Positions 8,464 through 16,928 of a stretch of DNA of 42,393 bases are shown here, in pieces; the first letter of the stretch is position 1, and every line of letters begins with the position of its first letter. The stretch is from Longimicrobium sp. (GTDB lineage: Bacteria; Gemmatimonadota; Gemmatimonadetes; Longimicrobiales; Longimicrobiaceae), in the NCBI GenBank assembly GCA_036389795.1, contig DASVWD010000155.1, forward strand, positions 1 to 42,393. The letters run 5' to 3'. The translations under genes and the position numbers were made by a program. Below the pieces are notes generated by a model, which made no database searches, had not been told where the DNA came from, and saw only the letters and a list, made by a program, of their open reading frames with translations.

Positions 8464-9456
8464 ATGACGGTCCTCGACAGCCGCTTGCACGCAGACGAAG
8501 CCTCGCCCGGGGCGCCGGTCCTTCCCGGTGAGCCCGACCTGGGCGCGCTCGGGGAGGCGCCGGGGTGGCTGCGCGCGGCCGCCCGGGTCGTCCGCCGGCT
8601 CCCGGCGGGGCGCTACCGGGCGATGAACGCGCTGCCCCGGGACCACCGCTTCGCGGCGCGGCTGCCGCGCGAGGCGGGCGGGTGGCGCTTCGCCTGCGAC
8701 CTGCGCGACGTGACCGCGCGCGAGGCGTTCTTCACCGGGCGCTACGGGCCGCAGGAGACGGCGCTGCTCGGCGCGCTGCTCCGCCCGGGCGCGACGTTCG
8801 TGGACGTGGGCGCCAACTGGGGCTACTTCACCCTGCTGGCCGCGCACCGGGTGGGGCCCGCGGGGCGGGTGGTGGCCCTGGAGCCGGACCCGCGCCTCTT
8901 CGCCCTGCTGCGCGCCAACCTGGCGGCGAACGGGATCGGGTGGGCGGCGGCGCTCCCCGTGGCCGCGGCGGACCGCGCGGGGACGCTCACCCTGGCGGGG
9001 CACGACCCCGCGGGGGGGAACTGGGGGCTCTCGTCGCTGGTGGCCGGGGCGGCCGGGGCGGAGCGCTTCGAGGTGGAGGGGCGCGCGATCGACGGCGTGC
9101 TGGACGAGCTGGGAACCGAACGGGTGGACCTGCTGAAGATGGACATCGAGGGAGCCGAGGAGCTGGCGCTCGTCGGGATGGCCGCGGGGCTCGCGCGGGG
9201 GCGCTACCGGCGCGTGCTGGTGGAGCTGCACCCGGGGCTGCACCCGCGCGGCGCCGCGCTGGCGGACGACGTGGCGGCGGCGTTCGCGCGCGCCGGGTAC
9301 CGCGGCTGGAGCCTGGACCACTCGCCCGCGGCCACCCGCCGCGCCGCCTACGCCCGCCGGCCCGACGCGCGCGCCCTGCTGCGCCCGCTCGGCGCCTCGG
9401 CCGGCGACCCCTGGCCGCACCAGCTCTGGGCCGCGCCCGGCGAGGGGCCGCTGTGA
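8464..9456 (+). CDS. FkbM-family SAM-dependent methyltransferase
   Basis: A 330-residue protein with SAM motif FVDVGANWGYFTLLAA, acidic loop VVALEPDP, and the FkbM hallmark LLKMDIEGAEELAL. A VLVELHPGLH strand follows. FkbM enzymes usually O-methylate hydroxyls on sugars or polyketides, so methylation of a glycan residue is likely here. I chose ATG 8464 because the frame upstream of it is translated family-A repeat. Its end overlaps the Wzy-like gene start by 4 nt (GTGA). Confidence 0.9.
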   Translation: MTVLDSRLHADEASPGAPVLPGEPDLGALGEAPGWLRAAARVVRRLPAGRYRAMNALPRDHRFAARLPREAGGWRFACDLRDVTAREAFFTGRYGPQETALLGALLRPGATFVDVGANWGYFTLLAAHRVGPAGRVVALEPDPRLFALLRANLAANGIGWAAALPVAAADRAGTLTLAGHDPAGGNWGLSSLVAGAAGAERFEVEGRAIDGVLDELGTERVDLLKMDIEGAEELALVGMAAGLARGRYRRVLVELHPGLHPRGAALADDVAAAFARAGYRGWSLDHSPAATRRAAYARRPDARALLRPLGASAGDPWPHQLWAAPGEGPL

Positions 9457-10937
9457 GCGCGCACGCGCTCCCCCGGCCGGGCTTCCCCCCGCCGCCGCTG
9501 CCGCACCGCGAGCCGCGGCGGGCGCCGTGGGTGCAGCTCTTCATCGTCTTCCTGCTGGGGTGCCAGCTGGCGCTCCTCTCCGGGGGGATCGGCGAGGCGC
9601 GCATGTTCGTGCGCATGGCCGCCTTCGGGGGCAGCCTGGCGCTCCTGGTGCTGCTGCGCGGCCGCGGCTCGGCGCACCCCTCCTCGCTCGCGGCGGGGGC
9701 GGTGCTCCTGCTGCTGGGGCTCGCCGTCTTCCACCCCGACACGGTGGGGCCGGTGGCGGGCACGGCGCACGCGGCGCTCTACGCGGCGGTGCTGGCCCCG
9801 CTCTTCTGGGTGCCGCGGCTGGACCTGGACGTGAAGGTGATCCGGCAGGCGGCGCTCATCCTGTGGGCGTTCCACACCCTGAGCGCGCTGGTGGGGGTGC
9901 TGCAGGTGTACTTCCCCGGCCAGCTGCAGCCCGCGCTCTCGGCGATCGTGGCCGCCAAGGGGAAGGGCTACCTGCAGACGCTGATGATCACCACGGCCGG
10001 CGGGGTGAAGGTGTTCCGCCCGATGGGGCTCACCGACGTCCCCGGCGGCGCGGCGATCTCGGGGCTGTACGCGGTGCTCTTCGGCACCGGGTTCTTCCTC
10101 ACCCGCAGGAAGCCGCTGATGCTGGCCGCCAGCACGGGGAGCATGGCGGTGGGGATGATGGTGCTGTACCTGTCGCAGGTGCGCGCGGTGCTGGTGATGA
10201 CGGCGGTGGTGGTACTGGTGGTGGCGGGGCTCCTGGCCTGGCGGCGCGACGCGGCGCGGCTGCTGACGCTGGTGACGGCGGTGGCGGTGGTGGCGCTGGG
10301 CGGCTACGCGGCGGCGATGAGCCTGGCCGGCCCCTCGGTGAGCCGGCGGATGGCCACGCTGATGCGCGACCGCCCGGGCGCCGTCTACTACAGCGAGCGC
10401 GGCCACTTCTTCGAGGAGGCGTTCACGAAGACGCTCCCGCGGGCGCCGCTGGGCTCGGGGCTGGGGCGCTGGGGGATGATCGCCACCTACTTCGGGAGCG
10501 GTGAGCGCCCGGCGGACCCGTTCGCGCCCTCCACCGACGTGTGGGTGGAGATCCAGTGGGCGGGGTGGATCGTGGACGGGGGGGCGCCGCTGCTGCTGGC
10601 GTACCTGCTGGCGCTCGCGCTGGCGCTCGCGCTGGCGTGGCGGGTGGCGCGCTCGCCGGCGCCCAGGGGGTCGCCGGAGCTGCCGTTCTGGGGGGTGGTG
10701 GTGCTGGCGCACGGGATCGGGGCGCTGGCGCTCACCTTCAGCTACCCGATCTTCCTGTCGCAGGCGGGGATGGAGTTCTGGCTGCTGAACGCCGCGCTCT
10801 TCGCCGCCGCCCGTCACGCCCGCCGCCGGGCCGCCGGCCTGGCCGCCGCCGAGGCGGAGGCGCGCGCCGCGGAGCCGGCGCCCGCGCCCGCCCCGGGGCC
10901 CCGGAAGCTCGTGGCGCCGGCGATCTTCGGGAGATGA
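9453..10937 (+). CDS. Wzy-like O-antigen polymerase/ligase-type membrane protein
   Basis: A 494-residue polytopic membrane protein with about ten hydrophobic segments and one larger hydrophilic loop at roughly residues 290-370 (around RPGAVYYSERGHFFEEAF and GSGLGRWGMIATYFGSG). A large loop followed by a short set of helices is the usual layout of Wzy polymerases and WaaL ligases, which share little sequence. In this locus, with a Wzx and a Wzc, polymerase is the more likely role: joining undecaprenyl-linked repeat units on the outer face of the inner membrane. The C-terminus is an Ala/Pro-rich cytosolic tail. GTG start overlaps the FkbM stop. Polymerase versus ligase cannot be decided from sequence alone. 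Confidence 0.75.
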   Translation: MSAHALPRPGFPPPPLPHREPRRAPWVQLFIVFLLGCQLALLSGGIGEARMFVRMAAFGGSLALLVLLRGRGSAHPSSLAAGAVLLLLGLAVFHPDTVGPVAGTAHAALYAAVLAPLFWVPRLDLDVKVIRQAALILWAFHTLSALVGVLQVYFPGQLQPALSAIVAAKGKGYLQTLMITTAGGVKVFRPMGLTDVPGGAAISGLYAVLFGTGFFLTRRKPLMLAASTGSMAVGMMVLYLSQVRAVLVMTAVVVLVVAGLLAWRRDAARLLTLVTAVAVVALGGYAAAMSLAGPSVSRRMATLMRDRPGAVYYSERGHFFEEAFTKTLPRAPLGSGLGRWGMIATYFGSGERPADPFAPSTDVWVEIQWAGWIVDGGAPLLLAYLLALALALALAWRVARSPAPRGSPELPFWGVVVLAHGIGALALTFSYPIFLSQAGMEFWLLNAALFAAARHARRRAAGLAAAEAEARAAEPAPAPAPGPRKLVAPAIFGR

Positions 10938-10964
10938 GGATCGGCTCGGAGCTTCCGCCGGGCG

Positions 10965-11025
10965 GCCCTCACCCGGCGGCCTTGGAGCCGCCACCCTCTC
11001 CCAACTTCGGGAGAGGGTACTTTAC
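10965..11025 (-). repeat. Dispersed hairpin element, family B (copy 1, reverse)
   Basis: Contains CCCTCTCCC (10994-11002), loop AACTTC, GGGAGAGGG (11009-11017): a 9-bp perfect stem, preceded on this strand by GGCCCTCACCCGGCGGC. Copies in the opposite orientation lie at 28195-28252 and 39086-39150. It has no T-tract, so it need not be a terminator although it sits between two genes. Confidence 0.85.
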
Positions 11026-11079
11026 CAGGATCTTCGCGTCTGACCGGTATGGGACCCGGCCAGGGCTCTTCGTCCCCGG

Positions 11080-12252
11080 ATGCGCATGACGCCCTGGCTG
11101 ATCGTGGCGGGGGACTTCGCGCGGACGGGGGGGATGGACGCCGCCAACCACGCGCTCGCCTCGTACCTGGCGCGCTCGGGGCGGGTGGCGCACCTGGTGG
11201 CGCACCGGGTGGAGCCGGAGCTGGCGGTCATGCCGAACGTGGTGGTCCACCGCGTGCCGCGGCCGCTGGGGTCGCACCTGCTCGGCTTCCCGCTCCTCTC
11301 GTGGGCCGGGAGCTACCAGGCGAAGTTCTTCTCCGGGGCGACGTCCAGCCGGACGGGGCCCGCGCGCGCCCTGGTCACGCTGGCGAACGGGGGGAACTTC
11401 GCGGGCGAGGCCACCTGGCTGCACTACGTCCACGCGGCGTACCGGCCGGCGATCGCCGGGCGCCCCGTCCGGCGCCTGGTGGAGCGCGCGGCGCGGTGGA
11501 AGGCGCTCGGCGACGAGCGCTCGGTGGCCTCCCGCGCGCGGGTGGTGCTCGCCAACTCGGAGCGGACGGCGCTGCACGCGGTGGAGCTCCTCGGCGCCGA
11601 CCCGGAGCGGGTGCACGCGGTCCACTACGGGAGCGACGCGGAGCGCTTCCGCCCGCCGTCGGCGGAGGAGCGGGAGCGGGCGCGCGGGGCGCTGCGGCTG
11701 CACGACGAGCGGCCGGCGCTCGCGTTCGTGGGCGCGCTGGGGGACCGGCGGAAGGGGTTCGACACGCTCTTCGAGGCCTTCGCCTACCTCTCCGCGCGCG
11801 AGCCGGGGTGGGACGCGCGGCTGCTGGTGGCGGGCGCGGGGGGCGAGCTGGAGGCGTGGAAGCGGCGCGCGGCGGCCGAGCGGCTGGGCGAGCGGGTGCG
11901 CTTCCTGGGCTTCCGCGCCGACGTGCGCGACGTGCTCTGGGCCTCGGACGGCGTCGTTTCGCCGACGCGCTACGAGGCGTACGGGCTGGCGGTGCACGAG
12001 GCGCTCTGCTGCGGCCTGCCGGCCGTCGTGAGCCGCGCGGCGGGGGTGGCGGAGCGCGTCCCGGCGGCGCTGGGCGCGCTGCTGCTGGACGATCCCGACG
12101 ACGCGGGGGAGCTGGCGGAGCGGCTGCTGGCCTGGCGCGCGGGGATCGCGGCGCACCGCGCGGCGGCGCTGGCCGCGTCGGAGGCGCTCAGGGCGTGGAC
12201 GTGGGACGACATGGCGCGGCGGATCGTGGACATCGTGGAAGGAGCGGACTAG
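11080..12252 (+). CDS. GT4-family glycosyltransferase
   Basis: A 390-residue GT-B enzyme. The N-terminal part reads WLIVAGDFARTGGMDAANHA, and the donor half has LAFVGALGDRRKGFDTLFEAF and the EX7E motif EAYGLAVHE with CCGLPAVVSRAAGVAERV behind it. The ATG at 11080 (MRMTPW) is preferred; a second ATG follows two codons later. It is separated from the Wzy-like gene by 142 bp holding a family-B hairpin, and the methyltransferase gene begins 4 bp after its stop. Sugar specificity is unknown. Confidence 0.92.
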   Translation: MRMTPWLIVAGDFARTGGMDAANHALASYLARSGRVAHLVAHRVEPELAVMPNVVVHRVPRPLGSHLLGFPLLSWAGSYQAKFFSGATSSRTGPARALVTLANGGNFAGEATWLHYVHAAYRPAIAGRPVRRLVERAARWKALGDERSVASRARVVLANSERTALHAVELLGADPERVHAVHYGSDAERFRPPSAEERERARGALRLHDERPALAFVGALGDRRKGFDTLFEAFAYLSAREPGWDARLLVAGAGGELEAWKRRAAAERLGERVRFLGFRADVRDVLWASDGVVSPTRYEAYGLAVHEALCCGLPAVVSRAAGVAERVPAALGALLLDDPDDAGELAERLLAWRAGIAAHRAAALAASEALRAWTWDDMARRIVDIVEGAD

Positions 12253-12255
12253 CTT

Positions 12256-13248
12256 TTGGGCGCCGACGTCCGGCCGGTGGAGAGGAGCGCGGAGGCGGAC
12301 GCGCCGCACGCGGGCTTTTCTCCTGTCCGTGCGTGCTGGGTGTGCGGCGGGACGGAGCTGCGGCCCGTCCACACGGCCGTCTTCTCCCTCCCCGAGTTCG
12401 CGGATCAGGACGCGGAGCTGGCGCGCTACACGGGCGCCACCGTCCGGATCGTGCGCTGCGCGGGGTGCGGCTTCGGGCAGCCGGAGGCGCTCCCGTCCTT
12501 GCCCGGCTACTTCGAGCGGATGTACGACCAGCGCTGGTCGGCGGAGTGGCTGGAGAACGACTTCCGCGCGGGCTACAAGGACCTGATCTTCCGCACGGTG
12601 CTGGCGGCGCTGGAGCGGCGCGTCCCCCCGGAGCGGCGCACGCTGCTGGACCTGGGCGCGCACGTGGGGCGGCTGATCCACCTGGCCGGGCGGCGCGGCT
12701 GGCGCCCGGAGGGGATCGAGCTGAACCCGGCCAGCTCGGCGTTCGCGGCGCGCGCCACGGGGCTGCCGGTGCACCGGGCCGACGCGCGCGAGCTGTCGGC
12801 CGGGGGGCGCCGCTACGGCGCGGTGACGCTGGTCGACGTGCTGGAGCACATCCCCGACCCCGTGCCGGTGCTGGAGGCGGCGCGCTCGCTGCTCCTGCCG
12901 GGCGGGTGGATCGCGGTGAAGGTGCCGCACGGGCGGGTGCAGCTCTGGAAGGAGGAGCTGCGCGGGCGGCTCCGGCCCCGCTACCGGCCCACGGTGGCCG
13001 ACAACCTGGTGCACGTGAGCCACTTCGGCCCGCGCTCGCTGCGCCTGGCGCTGGAGCGCGCGGGGTTCGCGGACGTCCGCGTCGAGGTGGCGGCGCCGGA
13101 GCTGGTGACGACCGGTCCCCGCGCGGCCCGCGCCGCGGCGAACGCGCTGCGGACGGCGGTCTGGCGCGCGGGGCGGCTGGTCCCGCGCGGGGCGGAGTCG
13201 CCGCTGGGGCTGCACCTGCAGGCGTACGGGCGGAACCCCAGTGCCTAG
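12256..13248 (+). CDS. SAM-dependent methyltransferase with N-terminal zinc-ribbon-like motif
   Basis: A ~330-residue protein. Near the N-terminus two CxxC pairs, CWVCGG and CAGCGF, are ~42 residues apart and resemble the zinc-binding region of sugar C-methyltransferase-type proteins. The catalytic domain has LLDLGAHVGRLIHLA, acidic loop EGIELNP, and TLVDVLEHIPDPVPVLEAA. The start is TTG at 12256 with AAGGAG ~12 nt upstream; GTG 12277 is an alternative. The C-terminal codons and the TAG stop lie inside an AGTGCCC tandem repeat, so the last residues may reflect repeat invasion. Likely substrate: a sugar nucleotide or a glycan residue. Confidence 0.85.
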   Translation: MGADVRPVERSAEADAPHAGFSPVRACWVCGGTELRPVHTAVFSLPEFADQDAELARYTGATVRIVRCAGCGFGQPEALPSLPGYFERMYDQRWSAEWLENDFRAGYKDLIFRTVLAALERRVPPERRTLLDLGAHVGRLIHLAGRRGWRPEGIELNPASSAFAARATGLPVHRADARELSAGGRRYGAVTLVDVLEHIPDPVPVLEAARSLLLPGGWIAVKVPHGRVQLWKEELRGRLRPRYRPTVADNLVHVSHFGPRSLRLALERAGFADVRVEVAAPELVTTGPRAARAAANALRTAVWRAGRLVPRGAESPLGLHLQAYGRNPSA

Positions 13249-13295
13249 TGCCCAGTGCCCAGTGCCCAGTGCCCAGTGCCCAGTGCCCAGTGCCC
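13240..13295 (+). repeat. 7-bp tandem repeat AGTGCCC, eight units
   Basis: Eight head-to-tail 7-bp units, the first with a T at its last position. That T forms the TAG stop of the methyltransferase gene at 13246-13248. The copies are otherwise identical, which suggests a recently expanded, slippage-prone tract. Confidence 0.9.
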
Positions 13296-13365
13296 AGGGT
13301 CGCGGGCGACGGGCTTCGGCGCGGCGGCGGGGGCCCTCACCGGCGCTGCGTCCTCGCGTCAGCGA

Positions 13366-13603
13366 CCGTAGGGGCGAGGCCTGCCTCGCCCGTTCCGGGC
13401 GGCGAAGCCGCCGGGTGCCCCCTCCCCCGTGCGGCCTCGGCTGCTTGTTCCTCGCAGCCGGAGGCGCGCTCCCCTCCCCCGCTGCGCGGTAGAGGGGAAA
13501 CACCTCGGCGCCGCGCGCGACGACGCATTGCCGGAACCGGCGCGTCGGGCGAACGAAGTGCCGGGGGCCGGCTTTGGACGGACTCGCAGGCTCGCCCCTA
13601 CGG
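13366..13603. repeat. Inverted-repeat-bounded non-coding element (MITE-like)
   Basis: The left end CCGTAGGGGCGAGGCCTG (13366-13383) is repeated as CAGGCTCGCCCCTACGG at 13587-13603, with one base missing. The 238-bp interior has no plausible gene. It includes a reversed copy (~13463-13522) of the pyrimidine-rich hairpin family also found at 36083 and 42327. With 13249-13365 it fills a gene-free gap of 615 bp. Confidence 0.7.
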
Positions 13604-13628
13604 AGCTTCGGGTGCGCCGCGACGAAAC

Positions 13629-13775
13629 CCGCGTGAGGGATGCGCGCCCGGAGGGCCGGGACGCGGGCGCGCCGTGGGGTTTGGCGCGACCGTGGCCCGG
13701 CGCGGTTGGGCACGGTCGTATCGTGCCCTACCGCGCGCGCAGCCCGGCCCGGAGCGCAGCGGAGGGACACGCCCA
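13629..13775 (-). repeat. Dispersed element, family E (copy 1, reverse)
   Basis: The reverse complement of this segment matches 38882-39029 along most of its length, with conserved ends (GGCGTGTCCCTCCG and GCGCGCATCCCTCACGCG) and a divergent middle. A frame runs through it but joins the flippase gene upstream of its likely start, so I do not call it coding. Confidence 0.8.
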
Positions 13776-13863
13776 CACCCGTCGTTCGCAGTCACCCATC
13801 GCGGTTCGATCCTCGCTTGACCGTCCTTTCGAGCTCCGCCGACTCCTTCGTGAACCTCCCGCG

Positions 13864-15387
13864 GTGAGCCGCACGCGCCGGGCGGGGATCTCCGCCGCGT
13901 TCGGGTACCTCCAGTTCGGCCTGGCGCTGGTCGCGGGGATCGCGCTGGTGCCGTTCGTGCTGGCGCGCGTGGGGAGCGACGCGTACGGGGTGTGGCTGGC
14001 CTTCGGCGAGGTGCTGGCCTACTCGGCGCTGGTGGACCTGGGCGTGCTGGGCGTGCTCCCCTGGCTGATCGCCGAGCACGACGGCCGCCGCGACCGCGAT
14101 GGCGTGCGCGCGCTGCTGGCGGCGGGCTTCGCCTTCGCGCTCGCGGCGGGGGTCGCCTTCGCGGGGCTGGGGGCGCTGGCGCTCGAGGTGGCGCCGGACC
14201 TGGTGCGCCTGACCGAGGCGCAGCGCTCGGCGGCGCTGGGGCCGCTCCTGCTGCTGCTGCTGGGGATGGCGGCCGCCTTCCCCCTGCGGGCGTTCTACTC
14301 GGCGCTGATCGGGCTGCAGGACGCGGCGTTCGCGGGGGTGGTCTCGCTGGTCCAGGTGGCGCTCTCGGTGGCGCTCACGGCGGGGCTCCTCCTCGCCGGC
14401 TACGGGCTCTACGCGCTGGCCGCCGCCGCGGTGCTCCCCCCGCTGGTGGTGTGCCTGGCCTGCCTGGGGCGGCTGGCGAAGGTGGCGCCCGACCTGCTGC
14501 GGGGGTGGCGGCTGCCGCCGGCGGCCACTTTCCGGGCAATGGCGGCGCAGGGGTTCGGCGGGTGGACGGCGGCGCTCGGCTGGCGGCTGCTGGCGGCCAC
14601 GGACGCGATGGTGGTGCTGGCGGTGGCGGGCCCGGCCGCGGCGGTGGTGTTCGCCATGACGGCCAAGCTGGGCGCCGTGGGGATGCAGATGAGCTGGCAG
14701 CTCCCCGACGCGGGGCTGGTGGGGCTGGCGCAGCTGAAGGGCGAGGGCCGACCGGAGCGGGTGCGCGAGGTGGTGGTGTCGCTCTTCCGCCTCTCGCTGC
14801 TGGGCGCGGGGGCGGTGGCGTGCGGGGTGCTGGCCTTCAACCCGTCGTTCGTGTCGCTCTGGGTGGGCCCGGCGCGCTTCGGCGGGCTGGCGCTGAACGC
14901 GCTGCTGGCGGCGGTGGTGGTGTCGCACAGCATGGGGCACGCGCTCTTCACCGCGGCGGGGACGCTGGGCGCCCGGGTGCAGGCGGGGTGGGCGGCGCTG
15001 GCGCAGGGGGCGGTGAACCTGGGGGCGGCGCTGCTGCTCGGCCGCGCCTTCGGCCTCCCCGGCGTGGCGGCGGCCACGGTGCTCTCCACGGCGCTGGTGG
15101 CGGTGCCCGCGGGGCTCGTGCTGGTGCGGCGGACCACGGGCCTGGGCGCGGGCGACGTGTGGCGCGCGGCGGCCGGGCCGTGGCTCCTGCGCGCGGGCGG
15201 GCTCTTCGTGCTGGGCGGCGCGGTGGGGTCGCTCGGGCCGCGCGGCGCGGTGTGGGTGCCGCTCGCCCTGGCGCCCGCGCTGGCGGTGCTGTACCTGTGG
15301 GCGATGCGCCCGCTCTACGCGGGGATCCCGCTCCCGGGCCGGGTGCGGCGGCTGCTGGCGGGCGTGCGGCTCCTGCCGGCGAGCTGA
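13864..15387 (+). CDS. Wzx-like oligosaccharide flippase
   Basis: A 507-residue protein with 12-14 hydrophobic segments spread over its whole length, of the polysaccharide transporter (MOP/MATE-like) type. The N-terminus, FGYLQFGLALVAGIALVPFVLARVG followed by DAYGVWLAFGEVL, has the usual first-helix layout of Wzx proteins; GLYALAAAAVLPPLVV and LGRAFGLPGVAAATVLS are similar internal helices. It would flip the undecaprenyl-linked repeat unit across the inner membrane. I chose GTG 13864 because the ~145 residues upstream in frame come from repetitive DNA. An AGTGCG-type tandem repeat begins 2 nt after its stop. Confidence 0.85.
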   Translation: MSRTRRAGISAAFGYLQFGLALVAGIALVPFVLARVGSDAYGVWLAFGEVLAYSALVDLGVLGVLPWLIAEHDGRRDRDGVRALLAAGFAFALAAGVAFAGLGALALEVAPDLVRLTEAQRSAALGPLLLLLLGMAAAFPLRAFYSALIGLQDAAFAGVVSLVQVALSVALTAGLLLAGYGLYALAAAAVLPPLVVCLACLGRLAKVAPDLLRGWRLPPAATFRAMAAQGFGGWTAALGWRLLAATDAMVVLAVAGPAAAVVFAMTAKLGAVGMQMSWQLPDAGLVGLAQLKGEGRPERVREVVVSLFRLSLLGAGAVACGVLAFNPSFVSLWVGPARFGGLALNALLAAVVVSHSMGHALFTAAGTLGARVQAGWAALAQGAVNLGAALLLGRAFGLPGVAAATVLSTALVAVPAGLVLVRRTTGLGAGDVWRAAAGPWLLRAGGLFVLGGAVGSLGPRGAVWVPLALAPALAVLYLWAMRPLYAGIPLPGRVRRLLAGVRLLPAS

Positions 15388-15389
15388 CG

Positions 15390-15416
15390 GTGCGAAGTGC
15401 GAGGTGCGAAGTGCGA
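15390..15416 (+). repeat. AGTGCG-type short tandem repeat at gene end
   Basis: The tract gtgcgaagtgcgaggtgcga and a further gtgcg follow the flippase stop by 2 nt. It also forms the start region of the next gene. Confidence 0.75.
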
Positions 15417-15824
15417 GACGCGACCGACACGACCGACGCGACGGGTGACGGGCGGATCACCTGGGTCCACGGCGAGGAGCGGCCGGGGCCCCGCCAGGTG
15501 ATCGGCGTGCTGGAACTGCGCGCGGACGGCTCCTGCCGCGCCGCCTTCGCCGAGCGCACCCAGGTGGACGGCCGCTGCCACGTGCTGCTGGCCCGCCAGG
15601 CGTGGGGAGGCAAGGACAGCCTGGAGACGCGGCGGTGGAGCCTGGTGCTGGACCGGGACCGCAAGGTGGAGACGATCCGCAACGGCTCCTGCGGCGACCC
15701 GCTCACCACGCGCGACGTCCCGCGGATCATCCGCGCGCTGGAAGAGCTGGACCTGATGACGGAGGAGACGATGATCGCGGTGGACGACGGCCCCTCCGTC
15801 TTTCCCCGGCTCCGGCGGGGATGA
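15390..15824 (+). CDS. Hypothetical protein, small and soluble
   Basis: Up to 144 residues; no family recognised. The GTG at 15390 and the GTG at 15411 are both in frame and both lie inside the AGTGCG repeat, so the first residues are repeat-derived. The body has a coding-like third-position G/C bias and a sensible composition: ITWVHGEERPGPRQVIGVL, then LELRADGSC, WSLVLDRDRKVETIRNG, and an acidic helix IIRALEELDLMTEETM. No signal peptide or membrane helix is seen. It lies between the flippase and a family-A repeat. Function unknown; an ordinary small alpha/beta protein is as much as can be said. Confidence 0.6.
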   Translation: MRSARCEVRDATDTTDATGDGRITWVHGEERPGPRQVIGVLELRADGSCRAAFAERTQVDGRCHVLLARQAWGGKDSLETRRWSLVLDRDRKVETIRNGSCGDPLTTRDVPRIIRALEELDLMTEETMIAVDDGPSVFPRLRRG

Positions 15825-15830
15825 TCCCCG

Positions 15831-16033
15831 GGCGAATGAATTCGCCGCAACAACCACACGAAGTCCGCCTGCGCGGACTGGCGGGCTGCGCCCGCGCGCT
15901 TCACGCCCGATCCCGAGCTGCCGGCGCCGAAGGTAGCCCCCGAGCCGGACCTCGCCTGGCGGCTGGAAGCTCGCCCCGCAGCCTCGCGCAGTTTGCGAGG
16001 CTTCCTGCAGTTGTTGCCGCGACTTGAGTCGCC
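15831..16033 (-). repeat. Dispersed palindromic element, family A (copy 2, reverse)
   Basis: Begins GGCGAATGAATTCGCCGCAA and ends GTTGTTGCCGCGACTTGAGT, the same termini as the copy at 8252 but in the opposite orientation. The interior keeps the GAAGTCCGCCTGCGCGGACT hairpin and a GGCGGGCTGCGCCCGC block; the rest has diverged. Confidence 0.85.
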
Positions 16034-16073
16034 CGGCCACGAGCCTGTCGATGATGCCTCTGCTCGACCCCCG

Positions 16074-16928
16074 ATGAACCTGCGCGCGTTGAAGAAGGCG
16101 GCGGCCGTGGTGCTCCCGGAGGCGATCAAGCGGCGCCTGCGGGGGCGGCTGTACGGCTTCGCCCCGCCGGCGGTGGACTTCGGGCTGCGCGTGGCCACGG
16201 ACGCCCAGGGGGTCCCCGTGGCCGAGGCGGCGGGCCTCTCCCTGCGGCTGATCCCCGAGGCCGTGGACGACGTGGAGTTCCACTTCCGCGGCAACGGCGA
16301 CTCGGTGGAGGAGATGCACGGCTTCCTGCGCGCGGCGCGGGAGACCGGGGGGACGCTCTTCGACGTGGGCGCGCACCACGGGCTCTTCGCGGCGGCGTTC
16401 TGCCTGGCGCGCCCCGGCAACAGGGCGGTGGCGTACGAGCCCTCGCCCGTGCTGCGCGGGGCGGGCGAGCGGATGCTGGCGCTGAACGGCCTGGAGGACC
16501 GGGTCCGCTACCGCGAGGCGGGCGTCACCCGCGCGGCGGGGACGCGGCCCGCGTGGGTGGACGCGTCGAAGGGCTTCATCAGCTTCGATCCCCCGCCGCC
16601 GGGGGTGCAGGCGCACGACCTGGAGATGACGACGCTCGACGCCGAGTGCGAGCGGCTGGGCGTCTTCCCCGACGTGGTGAAGGTGGACGTGGAGGGGCAC
16701 GAGCTGGAGGTGCTGCGCGGCGCGCGGGAGCTCCTGGCGCGGAAGAAGCCGGTGCTCTTCCTGGAGCTGCACCTGGACCTGCTGGAGAAGGCCGGCGAGC
16801 GCCCGGCCGAGCTGGTGGAGCTGCTCGCCGGCCACGGCTACCGCTTCGAGACCTCGCTGGGGCGGCCGCTGCGCCCCGGCGCGGTGGCGGGCTCGCCGAT
16901 GGCGCTGCTGCGCTGCGTGGCGCGGTGA
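16074..16928 (+). CDS. FkbM-family SAM-dependent methyltransferase
   Basis: A 284-residue protein with SAM motif LFDVGAHHGLFAAAFCLA, acidic loop VAYEPSPV, and the FkbM-type motif VVKVDVEGHELEVLRGA followed by KPVLFLELH. The likely substrate is a sugar hydroxyl of the glycan. ATG 16074 is chosen because the 27 codons upstream derive from the family-A repeat. Its stop overlaps the GTG of the next glycosyltransferase by 4 nt. It is clearly distinct from the FkbM enzyme at 8464, so two different positions may be methylated. Confidence 0.88.
   Translation: MNLRALKKAAAVVLPEAIKRRLRGRLYGFAPPAVDFGLRVATDAQGVPVAEAAGLSLRLIPEAVDDVEFHFRGNGDSVEEMHGFLRAARETGGTLFDVGAHHGLFAAAFCLARPGNRAVAYEPSPVLRGAGERMLALNGLEDRVRYREAGVTRAAGTRPAWVDASKGFISFDPPPPGVQAHDLEMTTLDAECERLGVFPDVVKVDVEGHELEVLRGARELLARKKPVLFLELHLDLLEKAGERPAELVELLAGHGYRFETSLGRPLRPGAVAGSPMALLRCVAR

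Noticed and set aside
13240-13295. Possible CRISPR-like array
   Set aside because: The units are 7 bp, head-to-tail and without spacers, so it is a simple tandem repeat.
10969-13776. 935-codon minus-strand frame opposite the GT4 and methyltransferase genes
   Set aside because: Composition is extreme in Arg, Pro and Ala, and it crosses repeats and two well-supported plus-strand genes.
13817-13846. TTGACC at 13817 as promoter for the flippase gene
   Set aside because: With 17-18 bp spacing the -10 position reads CGACTC or GACTCC, which is not promoter-like.
13429-13863. Longer flippase start at 13429
   Set aside because: The added 145 residues cross the IR-bounded element and the family-E repeat and have no membrane or Wzx character.
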